Shown in pieces: positions 1 through 9,177 of a DNA stretch of 64,000 nt (its first letter is position 1; the number at the start of each line of letters is the position of its first letter). The stretch spans positions 2,418,001-2,482,000 of the forward strand of contig NZ_PKQK01000001.1 of the NCBI RefSeq assembly GCF_002968835.1, given 5' to 3'. The notes beneath the pieces were generated by a model, which was not told where the DNA came from, searched no databases, and was given only the letters and a program-made list of their open reading frames with translations. The position numbers and the translations under genes are program-made. The DNA comes from Paenibacillus sp. PCH8 (GTDB taxonomy: Bacteria > Bacillota > Bacilli > Paenibacillales > Paenibacillaceae).

Positions 1-2
1 AA

Positions 3-515
3 GCACTGGCATATGCACAACAACATCGCCGTGCGCTTTATTGTTCTCTTACCGTATTAATCGGTATTATAGGTTCGATGACTGGCGAAGAGACGGGCTT
101 GAGCATGCTGCTCTACCTGGACCCAACAGCAGCATTAATTGCTTCCTGTTTTGTGCTTCACAAGGGTTACCGAATGATTGTGGACACGGTGTATGGTTCA
201 CTCGTTCAGGAACTGGAGCAGGAAGAAGCGTCCGATTTTAAAGAGACAGTACAGCGGGTATATGGCATCATTACTATTGAACATTTGGTCGCACGTGAAC
301 AGGAACATGACGTTACGATAGAGCTGGTCATTAGTGTGAACCCAAGAATCTCCATACTGGAAGCACAGGAGATTGCAAATCGGGCCAAGACACTACTACT
401 AACCCGTTTCAGTCATGTGAAAGAAGTACAGATTCAGGCTATACCTTATGATCCGGGCTATCCCTATAAATCCAATCATGAACTGCCCGATCACGAAGCG
501 ACATTAATTCAATAA
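3..515 (+). CDS. Cation diffusion facilitator family transporter, C-terminal part (5' end outside window)
   Basis: The reading frame is already open at base 3 and runs to TAA at 513-515, so only the C-terminal 170 residues are present. They contain the end of the membrane domain, with the CDF-like segment LDPTAALIASCFVLHKGYRM, followed by a soluble cytoplasmic domain of about 100 residues with the ferredoxin-like pattern of CDF dimerisation domains (VYGIITIEHL, then the conserved VKEVQIQAIPY near the end). The family exports divalent metals such as zinc, manganese or iron in exchange for protons; the metal cannot be told from this fragment. It lies 40 bases upstream of recJ on the same strand and may be cotranscribed with it. 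Confidence 0.85.
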   Translation, partial: ALAYAQQHRRALYCSLTVLIGIIGSMTGEETGLSMLLYLDPTAALIASCFVLHKGYRMIVDTVYGSLVQELEQEEASDFKETVQRVYGIITIEHLVAREQEHDVTIELVISVNPRISILEAQEIANRAKTLLLTRFSHVKEVQIQAIPYDPGYPYKSNHELPDHEATLIQ

Positions 516-555
516 TGAAGCGCGGGTTCAGTAGATCAGGAAAGGAGCGTTATCA

Positions 556-2964
556 TTGCTTTATTCGCAATACCGGTGGAATACACCGAATATCGATTTG
601 GAGGCGGCTGCGGGACTCTCGCAGGCGCTTTCCGTTTCACCCCTTGTTGGACGTTTGCTTGTGAGTCGGGGAGTGCACAATGAGAAGGAGGCAGAGCGTT
701 TCTTGCATCCTGATCTAAATCAGATGCATGATCCGTATCTGCTACTTGGCATGGACGAAGCTGTGCCTCGAATCAAGCTCGCTCTGGAGCGAGAAGAGCA
801 TATTTTGATCTATGGGGATTATGATGCAGATGGTGTATCCAGCACATCGCTTATGATTCATTTGATGCGTCATCTTGGGGCCTCGTACGATATATATATC
901 CCTCATCGCTCGAATGAAGGATATGGTCTGCACAACCATGCGTTGGATTGGGCCCATCAACAAGGCGTTACATTGATTATTACCGTGGATACAGGTATTA
1001 GTGCTGTTGAACAGATTGCCTATGCGTCAACCTTGGGTATCGAAGTCATTGTAACAGACCACCATGAGCCGCCTGAAATTTTGCCGAAAGCCTATACACT
1101 TATTAATCCCAAACTTCCCGGATGTCCGTATCCTTTTAAAGGTTTGGCTGGTGCGGGGGTAGCCTTAAAGTTGGCTCAGGCTTTGATTGGGGAAGTACCC
1201 GGTGAATGGATGGAGATTGCTGCCATTGGCACCGTTGCCGATCTGATGCCTTTGGAAGGTGAAAACCGGGTTATCGTCAGTTATGGAATAGAATCCATGC
1301 GTGGATCTCGTCTTCCTGGTGTAAGTGCATTGCTTGAAATCAGTGGTGTAGATCAGAGTCAGGTGACTTCGATTAATATTGCCTTCGCTATGGCTCCGCG
1401 TATTAATGCCAGTGGACGTCTGGATCATGCGGGGAGGGCGGTATCGCTTCTCACAACCGAGGATCTGGATGAAGCTCATACCCTTGCTGGGCAGCTTGAT
1501 CTGTTAAATCGGGAGCGACAACAAGTCGTAGAAGGCATATTACAGGAAGCAACAGCACAGTTGGAACAAAAGATACACCTTCGTTCAGGATCAGTTCCAG
1601 ACGTTATCGTCTTGGCTGGTGAAGGCTGGAATGTTGGAGTGGTAGGCATTGTGGCTTCCAAATTGCTGGAGCGTTATTACCGACCTACACTTATTCTCGG
1701 GATTGATCCAGAGAGCGGTGTCTGCAAAGGCTCTGCTCGCTCCATTGAAGGGTTGGATATCCATGAGGCGCTCACAGCCTATAAACACACCATGGATCAT
1801 TATGGAGGGCATCCAGCAGCAGCGGGTATGACCCTTCATCGGGATCAGCTGGAAGAACTTGAGGCTGGCTTGAATGAGTTTGCTGCAACCGTGTTGACCG
1901 AAGAGGACTTTGTACCTCAACGTCTTGCAGATGATGAATGTAAGATCAGTGATGTTCCGCTGAAAGTAATTCAGGAGATTGACAGATTGCAGCCTTTCGG
2001 GATGAGTAATCCTTCGCCAAGGTTTGTCTTGAGAAGTGTGACGGTTAAGGAAACAAGGACAATGGGTCGTGAGAAACGCCATCTGAAATTGATTCTGGAA
2101 CAGGATGGCCAACAACTGGAAACCGTCGCTTTTGGCAAGGGTGCATTGGCTGAGTTCCTTCTCCCAGGTTCCGTCATTGATGTGATGGGCGAGCTGTCCA
2201 TTAATGAATGGAATGGGATGAAAAAACCTCAATTGATGCTTCAGGACATTCGTGTTTCCCAGGTTCAGGTGTTTGATTTGCGTGGCAATGCGGAGCCTCT
2301 GAATGCGATGAATCAGTTCTTGAGTGCGCTTGAGGTACATCTGCAATACAAATCAGGTTCCATTGGTGCTATTGTTCGGAAAGAAACCGATGTTTCCGAG
2401 GGAAATTCATTGTATGAACCGTGTCTTTGGGTATATGATAGAAAGGTCGGGTTATTTCCGTGTAATGCTGCTGCACAGCATCACGGACAGGAAAAGGTCC
2501 GGACGTTATTTGTGTTTGATACGCCGGAAACCCCGGAACAACTTGATGCCATGCTGGCTTTGTTCAGTGGGGCCGAGAATATCATCCTTCTGCACGGATC
2601 AGGCAACCGCCGAGATCGCCTTCAGATGCCTTCCAGAGAACTTTTCAAGCGTATTTATATGCAGGTGCTGAAATGGAAAGCTGAACCCGTGGAGGAACAA
2701 GAGATTACTCCTGTGCTCAGTCGTCAGTGTGAGTGTTCGCCGCGCATGATTACGATGATGTTGGATGTATTCGAAGAATTATCCTTCATTACCCGTGACA
2801 ACGGAAAAATTGCTTTTGTGGATAATCCGCCCAAACGTGAACTAACCGCTTCACGTCACTATCAGGCGCTCGAAAGCATGGCCGAGACAGAACAGGTGAT
2901 GTTGGATGCATCCACGCCGCAACTGACACAATGGATGATATCCCGGATGAAGGGCGTATCTTAG
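556..2964 (+). CDS. recJ: Single-stranded-DNA-specific exonuclease RecJ
   Basis: RecJ degrades single-stranded DNA 5' to 3' in recombination and mismatch/base-excision repair. The 802-residue product has the DHH phosphoesterase motifs: DYDADG at 88-93, VDTG at 144-147 and TDHH at 167-170, then the DHHA1 signature GGHPAAAGMTL and an OB-type region. The C-terminal extension of roughly 230 residues is the one usual in Bacillales RecJ. The start is TTG at 556, preceded by AAAGGAGCG at 541-549. Only 37 bases separate its stop from the apt start, which has a strong site of its own, so recJ and apt are probably one transcript, an arrangement conserved in Bacillus. Confidence 0.97.
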   Translation: MLYSQYRWNTPNIDLEAAAGLSQALSVSPLVGRLLVSRGVHNEKEAERFLHPDLNQMHDPYLLLGMDEAVPRIKLALEREEHILIYGDYDADGVSSTSLMIHLMRHLGASYDIYIPHRSNEGYGLHNHALDWAHQQGVTLIITVDTGISAVEQIAYASTLGIEVIVTDHHEPPEILPKAYTLINPKLPGCPYPFKGLAGAGVALKLAQALIGEVPGEWMEIAAIGTVADLMPLEGENRVIVSYGIESMRGSRLPGVSALLEISGVDQSQVTSINIAFAMAPRINASGRLDHAGRAVSLLTTEDLDEAHTLAGQLDLLNRERQQVVEGILQEATAQLEQKIHLRSGSVPDVIVLAGEGWNVGVVGIVASKLLERYYRPTLILGIDPESGVCKGSARSIEGLDIHEALTAYKHTMDHYGGHPAAAGMTLHRDQLEELEAGLNEFAATVLTEEDFVPQRLADDECKISDVPLKVIQEIDRLQPFGMSNPSPRFVLRSVTVKETRTMGREKRHLKLILEQDGQQLETVAFGKGALAEFLLPGSVIDVMGELSINEWNGMKKPQLMLQDIRVSQVQVFDLRGNAEPLNAMNQFLSALEVHLQYKSGSIGAIVRKETDVSEGNSLYEPCLWVYDRKVGLFPCNAAAQHHGQEKVRTLFVFDTPETPEQLDAMLALFSGAENIILLHGSGNRRDRLQMPSRELFKRIYMQVLKWKAEPVEEQEITPVLSRQCECSPRMITMMLDVFEELSFITRDNGKIAFVDNPPKRELTASRHYQALESMAETEQVMLDASTPQLTQWMISRMKGVS

Positions 2965-3001
2965 ATGGAAGTTTGTGTATTTATTTTAGGAGGAGATCAT
3001 T

Positions 3002-3517
3002 TTGGATTTTAAAGATTATATTCGTGTTATTCCTGACTTTCCACAACCGGGAATAAGCTTTAAGGACATTACAACATTGTTGAAAGATGGAGAAATGTAC
3101 CGCAAGGCGATCAATGAACTGAAAGTGATGGTTTCTGATCTCAAAATTGACGTCATTGCTGGACCTGAAGCACGTGGTTTCGTTGTGGGTGCCCCTCTGG
3201 CATACGCTCTTGGAGTCGGTTTTGCTCCGATTCGCAAAAGTGGCAAACTGCCTGGAGAGACGATTGAAGTTGGTTATGATCTCGAGTATGGCAAGGATAC
3301 ACTCGCAATGCACAAAGATGCGATTGAAAAAGGTCAAAATGTCCTGATCGCGGATGATCTGCTCGCAACGGGTGGAACGATTGCGACTTCCATCAACCTG
3401 ATTGAACAATTAGGTGGGAACGTTGTTGGTGCTGCATTCCTGATTGAGTTGTCTGATCTGAATGGTCGTGCTAAATTGCCTGAGAAAATTGATGTATTCA
3501 CATTGATGAACTACTAA
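3002..3517 (+). CDS. apt: Adenine phosphoribosyltransferase
   Basis: Apt salvages adenine to AMP using PRPP. The 171-residue protein has the family length, the N-terminal [18 protein letters not shown], the GPEARGF loop at 54-60 and the PRPP-binding motif [13 protein letters not shown] at 114-126. The start is TTG at 3002, chosen because AGGAGGAGATC lies just upstream at about 2988-2998. It follows recJ closely and precedes rel, as in B. subtilis. The transcript probably ends at the stem-loop at 3600-3646. Confidence 0.97.
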   Translation: MDFKDYIRVIPDFPQPGISFKDITTLLKDGEMYRKAINELKVMVSDLKIDVIAGPEARGFVVGAPLAYALGVGFAPIRKSGKLPGETIEVGYDLEYGKDTLAMHKDAIEKGQNVLIADDLLATGGTIATSINLIEQLGGNVVGAAFLIELSDLNGRAKLPEKIDVFTLMNY

Positions 3518-3599
3518 GGTCTCCGTACGAAATGTTGTGATTGAAATTGAATTGCTTTCCCGGTTTCCCGGGAAATAATATACAGCATTAATTGTTATT

Positions 3600-3646
3600 A
3601 AAAAGCCTGTTCTCTCATCCGTAAAAGATGGAGAGAACAGGCTTTT
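3600..3646. terminator. Bidirectional intrinsic terminator between apt and the convergent permease
   Basis: AAAAAGCCTGTTCTC and GAGAGAACAGGCTTTT form a long stem with A and T tracts on both sides, so it can serve apt (plus) and the permease (minus). A second smaller hairpin, TTTCCC/GGGAAA, lies just before it at about 3555-3573. Confidence 0.85.
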
Positions 3647-3699
3647 CTTGTGGTATGTTAGTGGAGCCTTTAATTTAAATAACGCAGTACAATGATCGA

Positions 3700-5016
3700 T
3701 TAAATCTGTTTTTTGTCAGTTAAAGCTTGTTTGTCCGATTCGTCGTTGGACCAACCGAGCACTTGGAACAGTTTGAATAACAAGCTCATTACCATTCCAA
3801 CAATCGTGGCCAGTGCCATCCCTTTCAGATGAACGCCGTAGAAGGTAACTTCTGTACCACTCAGTCCGATTACCAGTACAAGTGTAGTTAACAACAGATT
3901 GGTTGGTTTGGCAAAATCAACTTTCTGTTCAACCAAGATGCGCAGACCAGATGCTGCAATTACTCCGAACAGAAGCAGGGATACCCCGCCCATGACCGGA
4001 ACAGGAATGTTGGCTACTAGCGCCGAGAACGTGCCTGAGAAGGAAAGCACGATGGCAATGACCGCCGCTCCTCCAATTACATAGGTGGAGTATACTCGGG
4101 TCAAGGCCATAACACCAATATTCTCACCATAGGTTGTGTTAGGAGTAGATCCTACAAAACCAGATAGAATGGTGGAGACCCCGTTACCAAGCAAGGAACG
4201 ATGAAGCCCAGGATCTTTCGACAGATCTTTGCCGACAATGCTGCTCGTTACAAGCAAATGTCCGATATGTTCGACGATAACCACGAGCGCTACAGGTAAA
4301 ATGGTGAAGATCACGGACCAGTCGAATGTCGGCGTGGTTACGGTTGGGAGGGAGAGGAAATTAGCGTTTGCAATCGCTTTGGTATCGACAAAACCCATGA
4401 AATAACCAAGTGCATAACCAGTCACAATCCCGATTAAAATATGAATGATCTTGGGGAATCCACGGAACGTTACGGCTCCAATAACAGTGATGCCGAGCGT
4501 AACCATGGCTAAAATAATTGGTTTGGCCTGAGGTACCCAGTCCGGATTTTCAAGAGGATTTGAATTGATTAATCCTGCCATTCCGGCAGCGACGGGTACA
4601 AGCTCCAGACCGATCAGGGCAACAATGGCACCCATAACAGCTGGTGGGAATACGACGTTGATCCATCCTGTTCCGGCATATTTAATAATAAGAGCCACGA
4701 AGCAGAAAACGATACCTGTTACAATAAAAGCTCCAAGTGCCATCGAGTAACCGTTCTCGGGGTGTGCTATCAAAACAGAAGATACAGGAGCAATAAAGGC
4801 AAAGCTGGAACCTAGATAGGCCGGGATCTTTCCCTTACACATCAATATGTACAACAGTGTTCCAATTCCGTTCATCAGCAGAATCATACTTGGGTCGACA
4901 CCAAACAGGTTCGGTACAAGTACGGTACTGCCAAACATGGCGAACAAATGCTGAAGGCTAAGCAGTGAACCTGAGCCGAGTGGCATCTTTTGATTAACCT
5001 GAATTTCGCGTTGCAA
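3700..5016 (-). CDS. NCS2-family nucleobase permease, uracil permease type (UraA/PyrP)
   Basis: A 438-residue membrane protein of the nucleobase:cation symporter-2 family that would import uracil or a related base. Hydrophobic segments run through the whole length. Family features include the N-terminal LLSLQHLFAMFGSTVLVP and the later EHIGHLLVTSSIVGKDL and SGFVGSTPNTTYGENIGVMA segments, which fit the uracil branch better than the xanthine branch. The start is TTG at 5016, because AAAGGAGATGG sits at the right distance; the upstream ATG at 5046 has no site. It is transcribed alone, convergent with apt and divergent from rel. No PyrR-type attenuator or purine riboswitch was recognised in its leader. 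Confidence 0.88.
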   Translation of the reverse strand: MQREIQVNQKMPLGSGSLLSLQHLFAMFGSTVLVPNLFGVDPSMILLMNGIGTLLYILMCKGKIPAYLGSSFAFIAPVSSVLIAHPENGYSMALGAFIVTGIVFCFVALIIKYAGTGWINVVFPPAVMGAIVALIGLELVPVAAGMAGLINSNPLENPDWVPQAKPIILAMVTLGITVIGAVTFRGFPKIIHILIGIVTGYALGYFMGFVDTKAIANANFLSLPTVTTPTFDWSVIFTILPVALVVIVEHIGHLLVTSSIVGKDLSKDPGLHRSLLGNGVSTILSGFVGSTPNTTYGENIGVMALTRVYSTYVIGGAAVIAIVLSFSGTFSALVANIPVPVMGGVSLLLFGVIAASGLRILVEQKVDFAKPTNLLLTTLVLVIGLSGTEVTFYGVHLKGMALATIVGMVMSLLFKLFQVLGWSNDESDKQALTDKKQI

Positions 5017-5388
5017 TGAATTCCATCTCCTTTTTTTGAAACACAAACTTTCAATAGATTACAGAGTTTCTCCTAATTAAGCAATAACATTTTTGACTCA
5101 GCAGAGTGTTGGAATTAATAATTTAATGAATAATCCTTCTATTTCAGCAAATAACGGCAATAATGAATAACAACTAAGAAATATAATCAATTCGTTACGA
5201 GTTTCAGGAAACCTCCTAAAAGTAACCCGGATCATCAATATAAAAATTGGATATACGCTCTTATTCGTCAGTAGTTGACGGGAAACGGGCGAAGCGTCAT
5301 AATTATAGGAAATTACTTTTACGGGGAACCTGTGTTGATACAATGTCACGGGTTCCATTTTGTATAGAAGGGACACGGAACAGATCGA
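5017..5388. other. Divergent intergenic region between permease and rel
   Basis: This 372-base stretch holds a good rel promoter (5275-5303) overlapped by an inverted repeat. On the minus strand, AAGCAA at 5079-5084 and AGATTA at 5056-5061 (plus-strand spelling) give a weak -35 TTGCTT and -10 TAATCT with 17-base spacing for the permease. No coding potential or known riboswitch was seen. Confidence 0.5.
5275..5303 (+). promoter_or_regulatory. Sigma-A-type promoter for rel
   Basis: TTGACG at 5275-5280 and CATAAT at 5298-5303 are separated by exactly 17 bases. The leader to the rel start would be roughly 80 bases. The -35 overlaps an inverted repeat, CGTCA at 5266-5270 and TGACG at 5276-5280. 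Confidence 0.65.
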
Positions 5389-7572
5389 ATGGGAATGGGC
5401 ATAGAGCAATTACTCGAGAAGGCCGGGGCGTATATCAAAGAACCCGATTTGGTGCGCATACGAGAAGCTTATGAATTTGCTGATCAGGCCCACCATGGAC
5501 AGACGCGAAAATCGGGAGAACCGTATATTCTGCATCCGCTTGCGGTTGCTGACATTGTTGTGAACATGCAGATGGACACCATCTCCATTATAGCAGCGCT
5601 TCTTCATGATGTAGTAGAGGATACTACGGTCTCACTTGAAGAGATCCGCAATCATTTCGGCAATACGTGTGCCATGCTGGTTGACGGTTTGACGAAGCTG
5701 GAACGTATTCAGTTTCGCTCCAAGGAAGAACAGCAGAACGAGAACTACCGCAAAATGTTCATCGCCATGGCGCAGGACATCCGTGTCATCGTGATCAAAT
5801 TGGCTGACCGTCTGCACAATATGCGGACACTCAAGTTCCAGTCGGAAGAAAGCCAGCGCCGGATTTCATATGAGACGCTGGAGATTTTCTGTCCAATTGC
5901 GAACCGTTTGGGTATCTCTGCGATCAAATGGGAAATGGAGGACATCGCCCTCCGTTATTTGAATCCGCAGCAGTACTATCGAATTGCGAACTTGATGCAC
6001 AAGAAGCGTGCGGAACGTGAGCAATATATTGATACAGTTATGGACGGAATTACGAGCAAGCTCGATGAGATGGGAATTCAGGCAGACCTTTCGGGACGTC
6101 CAAAACATATCTACAGCGTGTTCAAGAAAATGACCACCAAAAACAAGCAGTTTAACGAAATATACGACCTGCTGGCGATACGTATTATTGTGGATAATAT
6201 TAAGGATTGTTATGCTACCCTCGGAATTATTCACACGTTATGGAAACCGATGCCTGGACGCTTTAAAGACTACATTGCGATGCCAAAGGCGAATATGTAT
6301 CAATCCCTGCATACAACAGTAGTGGGTCCCAATGGCGAGCCAACTGAAGTACAGATTCGGACATGGGATATGCATCGGACTGCTGAGTTTGGTATCGCAG
6401 CCCACTGGGCCTACAAAGAAGGCGCTGCGAATGGAAATCATTTTGAAGATAAGATCACATTCTTCCGCGAGATCCTTGAACTTCAAAACGAAGCACAAGA
6501 TGCCTCGGAATTTGTAGAATCCCTCAAAATGGATTTCTTCTCGGATCTGGTATTTGTATTTACGCCAAAAGGAGAAGTCATCGAATTGCCGATCGGCTCT
6601 GTTCCTTTGGATTTTGCGTACCGAATTCATACGGAGGTTGGTAATCGCACCATTGGTGCTAAAGTGAATGGTCGAATTGTTCCTCTCGATTACCACCTGA
6701 AGACAGGTGATATCATTGAAATTCTGACGTCCAAACATTCATACGGACCAAGTCAGGACTGGATGAAGATCGCCAAATCTTCCCATGCGCGAGCGAAGAT
6801 TAAGCAGTGGTTCAAGAAGGAACGTCGCGAAGAAAATGTTGAAAAAGGTCGGGAAAGCTGTGAGCGTGAACTGAAACGCATGGGCCTTGATCCTTCTGCA
6901 TGGATGACGGATGACAAACTACAGGAAGCAGCCAAAAAATATGCCTTTAACGATATTGAGGACATGCTTGCGGCTGTTGGATTCGGTGGTATTACCGCTG
7001 CACAGATCGTGACCAAAGCAACGGAGAAACTACGCAAAGAGCAGGAAGAGTCCAGTTTGCTGGAATTAAATTCCGAGATGCGCGAGCTGAAGCCTGCACC
7101 TGAACGCAAAAATCGTCCGACCAATGGCATTCGTGTCAAAGGCATCGATAATTTGCTTGTTCGTTTTGCACGGTGCTGTAATCCTGTACCTGGGGACGAC
7201 ATTATCGGTTATGTTACACGCGGACGTGGCGTTTCTGTGCATCGTAGTGACTGTCCGAATATCCCGACAAGCGCAGATGGAGAAGAAGCAGCGCGTGTGA
7301 TTGAAGTCGAGTGGGAAGAGAATATTGAAGCTAACTACAGTGTAGATATTGAGATTACGGGCCATGACCGCAATGGTTTGCTCAATGAGGTGCTTCAGGC
7401 TGTTTCCGAAAGTAAAACCAATATATCTGCTGTCACGGGACGGACAGATAAAAATAAATTAGCATTGGTGCACGTCACAATTTTGATTCGCAACACGGAT
7501 CATCTGCATTCCGTTGTGGAACGGATCAAACGGGTGAAAGATGTCTATTCGGTGCATCGGATTATGCAGTAA
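5389..7572 (+). CDS. relA: Bifunctional (p)ppGpp synthetase/hydrolase Rel
   Basis: Long RelA/SpoT homologue that makes and degrades the alarmone (p)ppGpp in the stringent response. In the 727 residues the hydrolase domain comes first, with H49 in YILHP and the HD pair at 73-74 (LLHDVVEDT). The synthetase domain follows, with GRPKHIYS at 236-243, YDLLAIRIIV near 259-268 and the RFKDYIAMPK loop near 291-300. Then come TGS (about 390-450), a conserved CC..P.PGD zinc-finger region and a C-terminal ACT domain. Both catalytic halves look intact. The start is uncertain: ATG at 5389 and at 5395 both lack a well-spaced ribosome site. dtd follows 12 bases later, as in other Bacillales. Confidence 0.96.
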   Translation: MGMGIEQLLEKAGAYIKEPDLVRIREAYEFADQAHHGQTRKSGEPYILHPLAVADIVVNMQMDTISIIAALLHDVVEDTTVSLEEIRNHFGNTCAMLVDGLTKLERIQFRSKEEQQNENYRKMFIAMAQDIRVIVIKLADRLHNMRTLKFQSEESQRRISYETLEIFCPIANRLGISAIKWEMEDIALRYLNPQQYYRIANLMHKKRAEREQYIDTVMDGITSKLDEMGIQADLSGRPKHIYSVFKKMTTKNKQFNEIYDLLAIRIIVDNIKDCYATLGIIHTLWKPMPGRFKDYIAMPKANMYQSLHTTVVGPNGEPTEVQIRTWDMHRTAEFGIAAHWAYKEGAANGNHFEDKITFFREILELQNEAQDASEFVESLKMDFFSDLVFVFTPKGEVIELPIGSVPLDFAYRIHTEVGNRTIGAKVNGRIVPLDYHLKTGDIIEILTSKHSYGPSQDWMKIAKSSHARAKIKQWFKKERREENVEKGRESCERELKRMGLDPSAWMTDDKLQEAAKKYAFNDIEDMLAAVGFGGITAAQIVTKATEKLRKEQEESSLLELNSEMRELKPAPERKNRPTNGIRVKGIDNLLVRFARCCNPVPGDDIIGYVTRGRGVSVHRSDCPNIPTSADGEEAARVIEVEWEENIEANYSVDIEITGHDRNGLLNEVLQAVSESKTNISAVTGRTDKNKLALVHVTILIRNTDHLHSVVERIKRVKDVYSVHRIMQ

Positions 7573-7584
7573 GGAGCCTGTAAG

Positions 7585-8046
7585 ATGAGGGTGCTTGTAC
7601 AACGCTGTAAAGAGGCTCAGGTAACCGTTGGAGACGAACTGACGGGTAAGATCGAATCCGGATTAATGTTGCTTGTGGGCATTACCCACGAGGACACGGA
7701 GAAGGATGCTCATTATCTGGCTGAGAAGATTAGTGGATTACGGATTTTTGAGGATGATCAGGAGAAGATGAATCATAGCCTGCTTGATGTAGGCGGTGCT
7801 GTATTGTCTGTTTCCCAGTTCACCCTGTATGGGGATTGTCGCAAAGGAAAACGTCCGAGCTTTATAGCTGCGGCCAAACCTGAAGCGGCAGAATTATTGT
7901 ATGAAACGTTCAATCAGTTGCTACGAGACAAAGGTATTCAGGTGGAAACCGGCCGTTTTGGAGCCATGATGGATGTGACTTTTACCAACTGGGGACCGGT
8001 TACTTTGATGCTTGAAAGTCCAGCTCATCCGGAGACAGGTGCATAA
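7585..8046 (+). CDS. dtd: D-aminoacyl-tRNA deacylase
   Basis: Dtd removes D-amino acids (and mischarged glycine) from tRNA, a proofreading role in the cytoplasm. The 153-residue protein has family length and both active-site signatures: the SQFTLYGD segment (SQxTL) and the cross-subunit GP loop [10 protein letters not shown] near the C-terminus. ATG at 7585 is preceded by AAGGAG at 7572-7577. It is the second gene of the rel-dtd unit. No terminator follows directly; the first strong one is at 8367-8402. Confidence 0.95.
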   Translation: MRVLVQRCKEAQVTVGDELTGKIESGLMLLVGITHEDTEKDAHYLAEKISGLRIFEDDQEKMNHSLLDVGGAVLSVSQFTLYGDCRKGKRPSFIAAAKPEAAELLYETFNQLLRDKGIQVETGRFGAMMDVTFTNWGPVTLMLESPAHPETGA

Positions 8047-8122
8047 TCGTGTGAAGATGAGGCCATAATAAGGATAATTCGTTGATGACCATCTAAATGA
8101 TCAAAGGAGTATCCACTCAATT

Positions 8123-8290
8123 ATGCGCCAATCCGCCAAAGAAACACGTACGCGCACGGAACCTTTGCTGTTTCCTGGGAACTTGTATGAATCATTGCAA
8201 CTTGCTCGTGCGGCTGCTGAATGTGTTGCAACGATCTGGTCCGTTCAAGTTTCGGACAAAGAGAAGCAAAGTCAACTTCCGCGATCTTAA
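8123..8290 (+). CDS. Possible small ORF or gene remnant, function unknown
   Basis: A 55-codon frame starting at ATG 8123 and ending TAA 8288-8290, downstream of dtd on the same strand. AAAGGAG at 8103-8109 is present but about 13 bases from the ATG, which is long. The product starts MRQSAKETRTRTEPLLFPGN and has a plausible helical middle (LYESLQLARAAAECVATIW). The opposite strand also reads open through the region with reasonable codons, so this could equally be a decayed gene. I do not recognise it. Confidence 0.25.
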   Translation: MRQSAKETRTRTEPLLFPGNLYESLQLARAAAECVATIWSVQVSDKEKQSQLPRS

Positions 8291-8570
8291 TGTCTTCAGG
8301 CACGGCTTGAACATGAATGCCTGCAGGAATAAAGTAGTCACCAAAATTGGATTATACAGATTGTGGAAAAGTCCTGATTCGGTTACCGAATCAGGACTTT
8401 TTGTTGTATGTCGATTCTACTTTAGTACAAATTCGGCAAATGAATACACATGAAGTTGTTATAAATTGCTCTGGTGAGGGTAATAACATAGCGAGGTACA
8501 TTGGCGTGCCAATGTACGGCAAAACCCGATATCTAAAGAAATTTCGAACACGGAAAGGAGAACATACGTT
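8291..8570. other. Intergenic region upstream of the PfpI-family gene
   Basis: It holds the strong terminator at 8367-8402. A second inverted pair lies further on, GTACATTGGC and GCCAATGTAC around 8495-8516, just before the next gene. I see no convincing gene. Confidence 0.4.
8367..8402 (+). terminator. Strong intrinsic terminator
   Basis: GTCCTGATTCGG and CCGAATCAGGAC form a perfect 12-bp stem with a three-base loop, flanked by AAAA and TTTTT. It most likely ends the rel-dtd transcript; the A tract could let it work in both directions. Confidence 0.88.
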
Positions 8571-9077
8571 ATGAGTAAAGTTGCTTTTTTATTGGCGAAA
8601 TATTTTGAGGATTCGGAGATGCAGGTTCCGTATGACGAGTTGAAAAATGCTGGACACGAAGTGGAAATTATCGGTTTGAAAGCCGGTGAGACCCTGAAGG
8701 GCAAAGGAGGAAAAGCCTCCTATACAGCAGATAAGGCGATTTCCGAAGTATCCGCTTCAGATTATGATGCAGTCGTGATTCCTGGTGGATCGTCCCCTGA
8801 GAATCTGCGAAGTGATGCAAATATTCTGAAGTTCGTCACCGAGATCAACAGTGCGAAGAAACCGATCGCGGCGATCTGTCATGGTCCACAGATTTTGGCA
8901 AGTGCCGATCTGTTGAAAGGACGAACGATTACAGCTTATCCACCACTTAAAGATGACATGGTAAACGCGGGTGCAGAGTTCAAGGATCATGAGGCTGTTG
9001 TGGATGGAAATTATATTACCTCCCGAACGCCTGAAGATGAACCGGCGTTTGTACGTGAACTGCTCAAAGTGATTTAA
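8571..9077 (+). CDS. DJ-1/PfpI family protein (general stress protein / protease or deglycase-like)
   Basis: A 168-residue single-domain member of the type 1 glutamine amidotransferase-like PfpI family. The nucleophile elbow is AICHGPQIL with C103 and H104, and VVIPGGSSPENLR near 68-80 is the family segment before it. Relatives such as B. subtilis YfkM and YraA are stress proteins; peptidase or protein-deglycase activity has been proposed for the family, and the real reaction here is unknown. AAAGGAG lies 8 bases before ATG 8571. It appears to be its own unit after the terminator at 8402, possibly read together with the following gene 100 bases on. Confidence 0.88.
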   Translation: MSKVAFLLAKYFEDSEMQVPYDELKNAGHEVEIIGLKAGETLKGKGGKASYTADKAISEVSASDYDAVVIPGGSSPENLRSDANILKFVTEINSAKKPIAAICHGPQILASADLLKGRTITAYPPLKDDMVNAGAEFKDHEAVVDGNYITSRTPEDEPAFVRELLKVI

Positions 9078-9177
9078 AGCCAGTTAAACTGAAATACACG
9101 AATGATTCTGAACGACGTTTCATCGGGAAGCTTAAAGGTTTCGCGTTGCATTTCATTCCGATAAAGGAGGGTTTGAC

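Noticed and set aside
5017..5330. Riboswitch or PyrR attenuator before the uracil-type permease
   Set aside because: The hairpins seen match the rel promoter region better; no PyrR loop consensus or purine aptamer was found on the minus strand.
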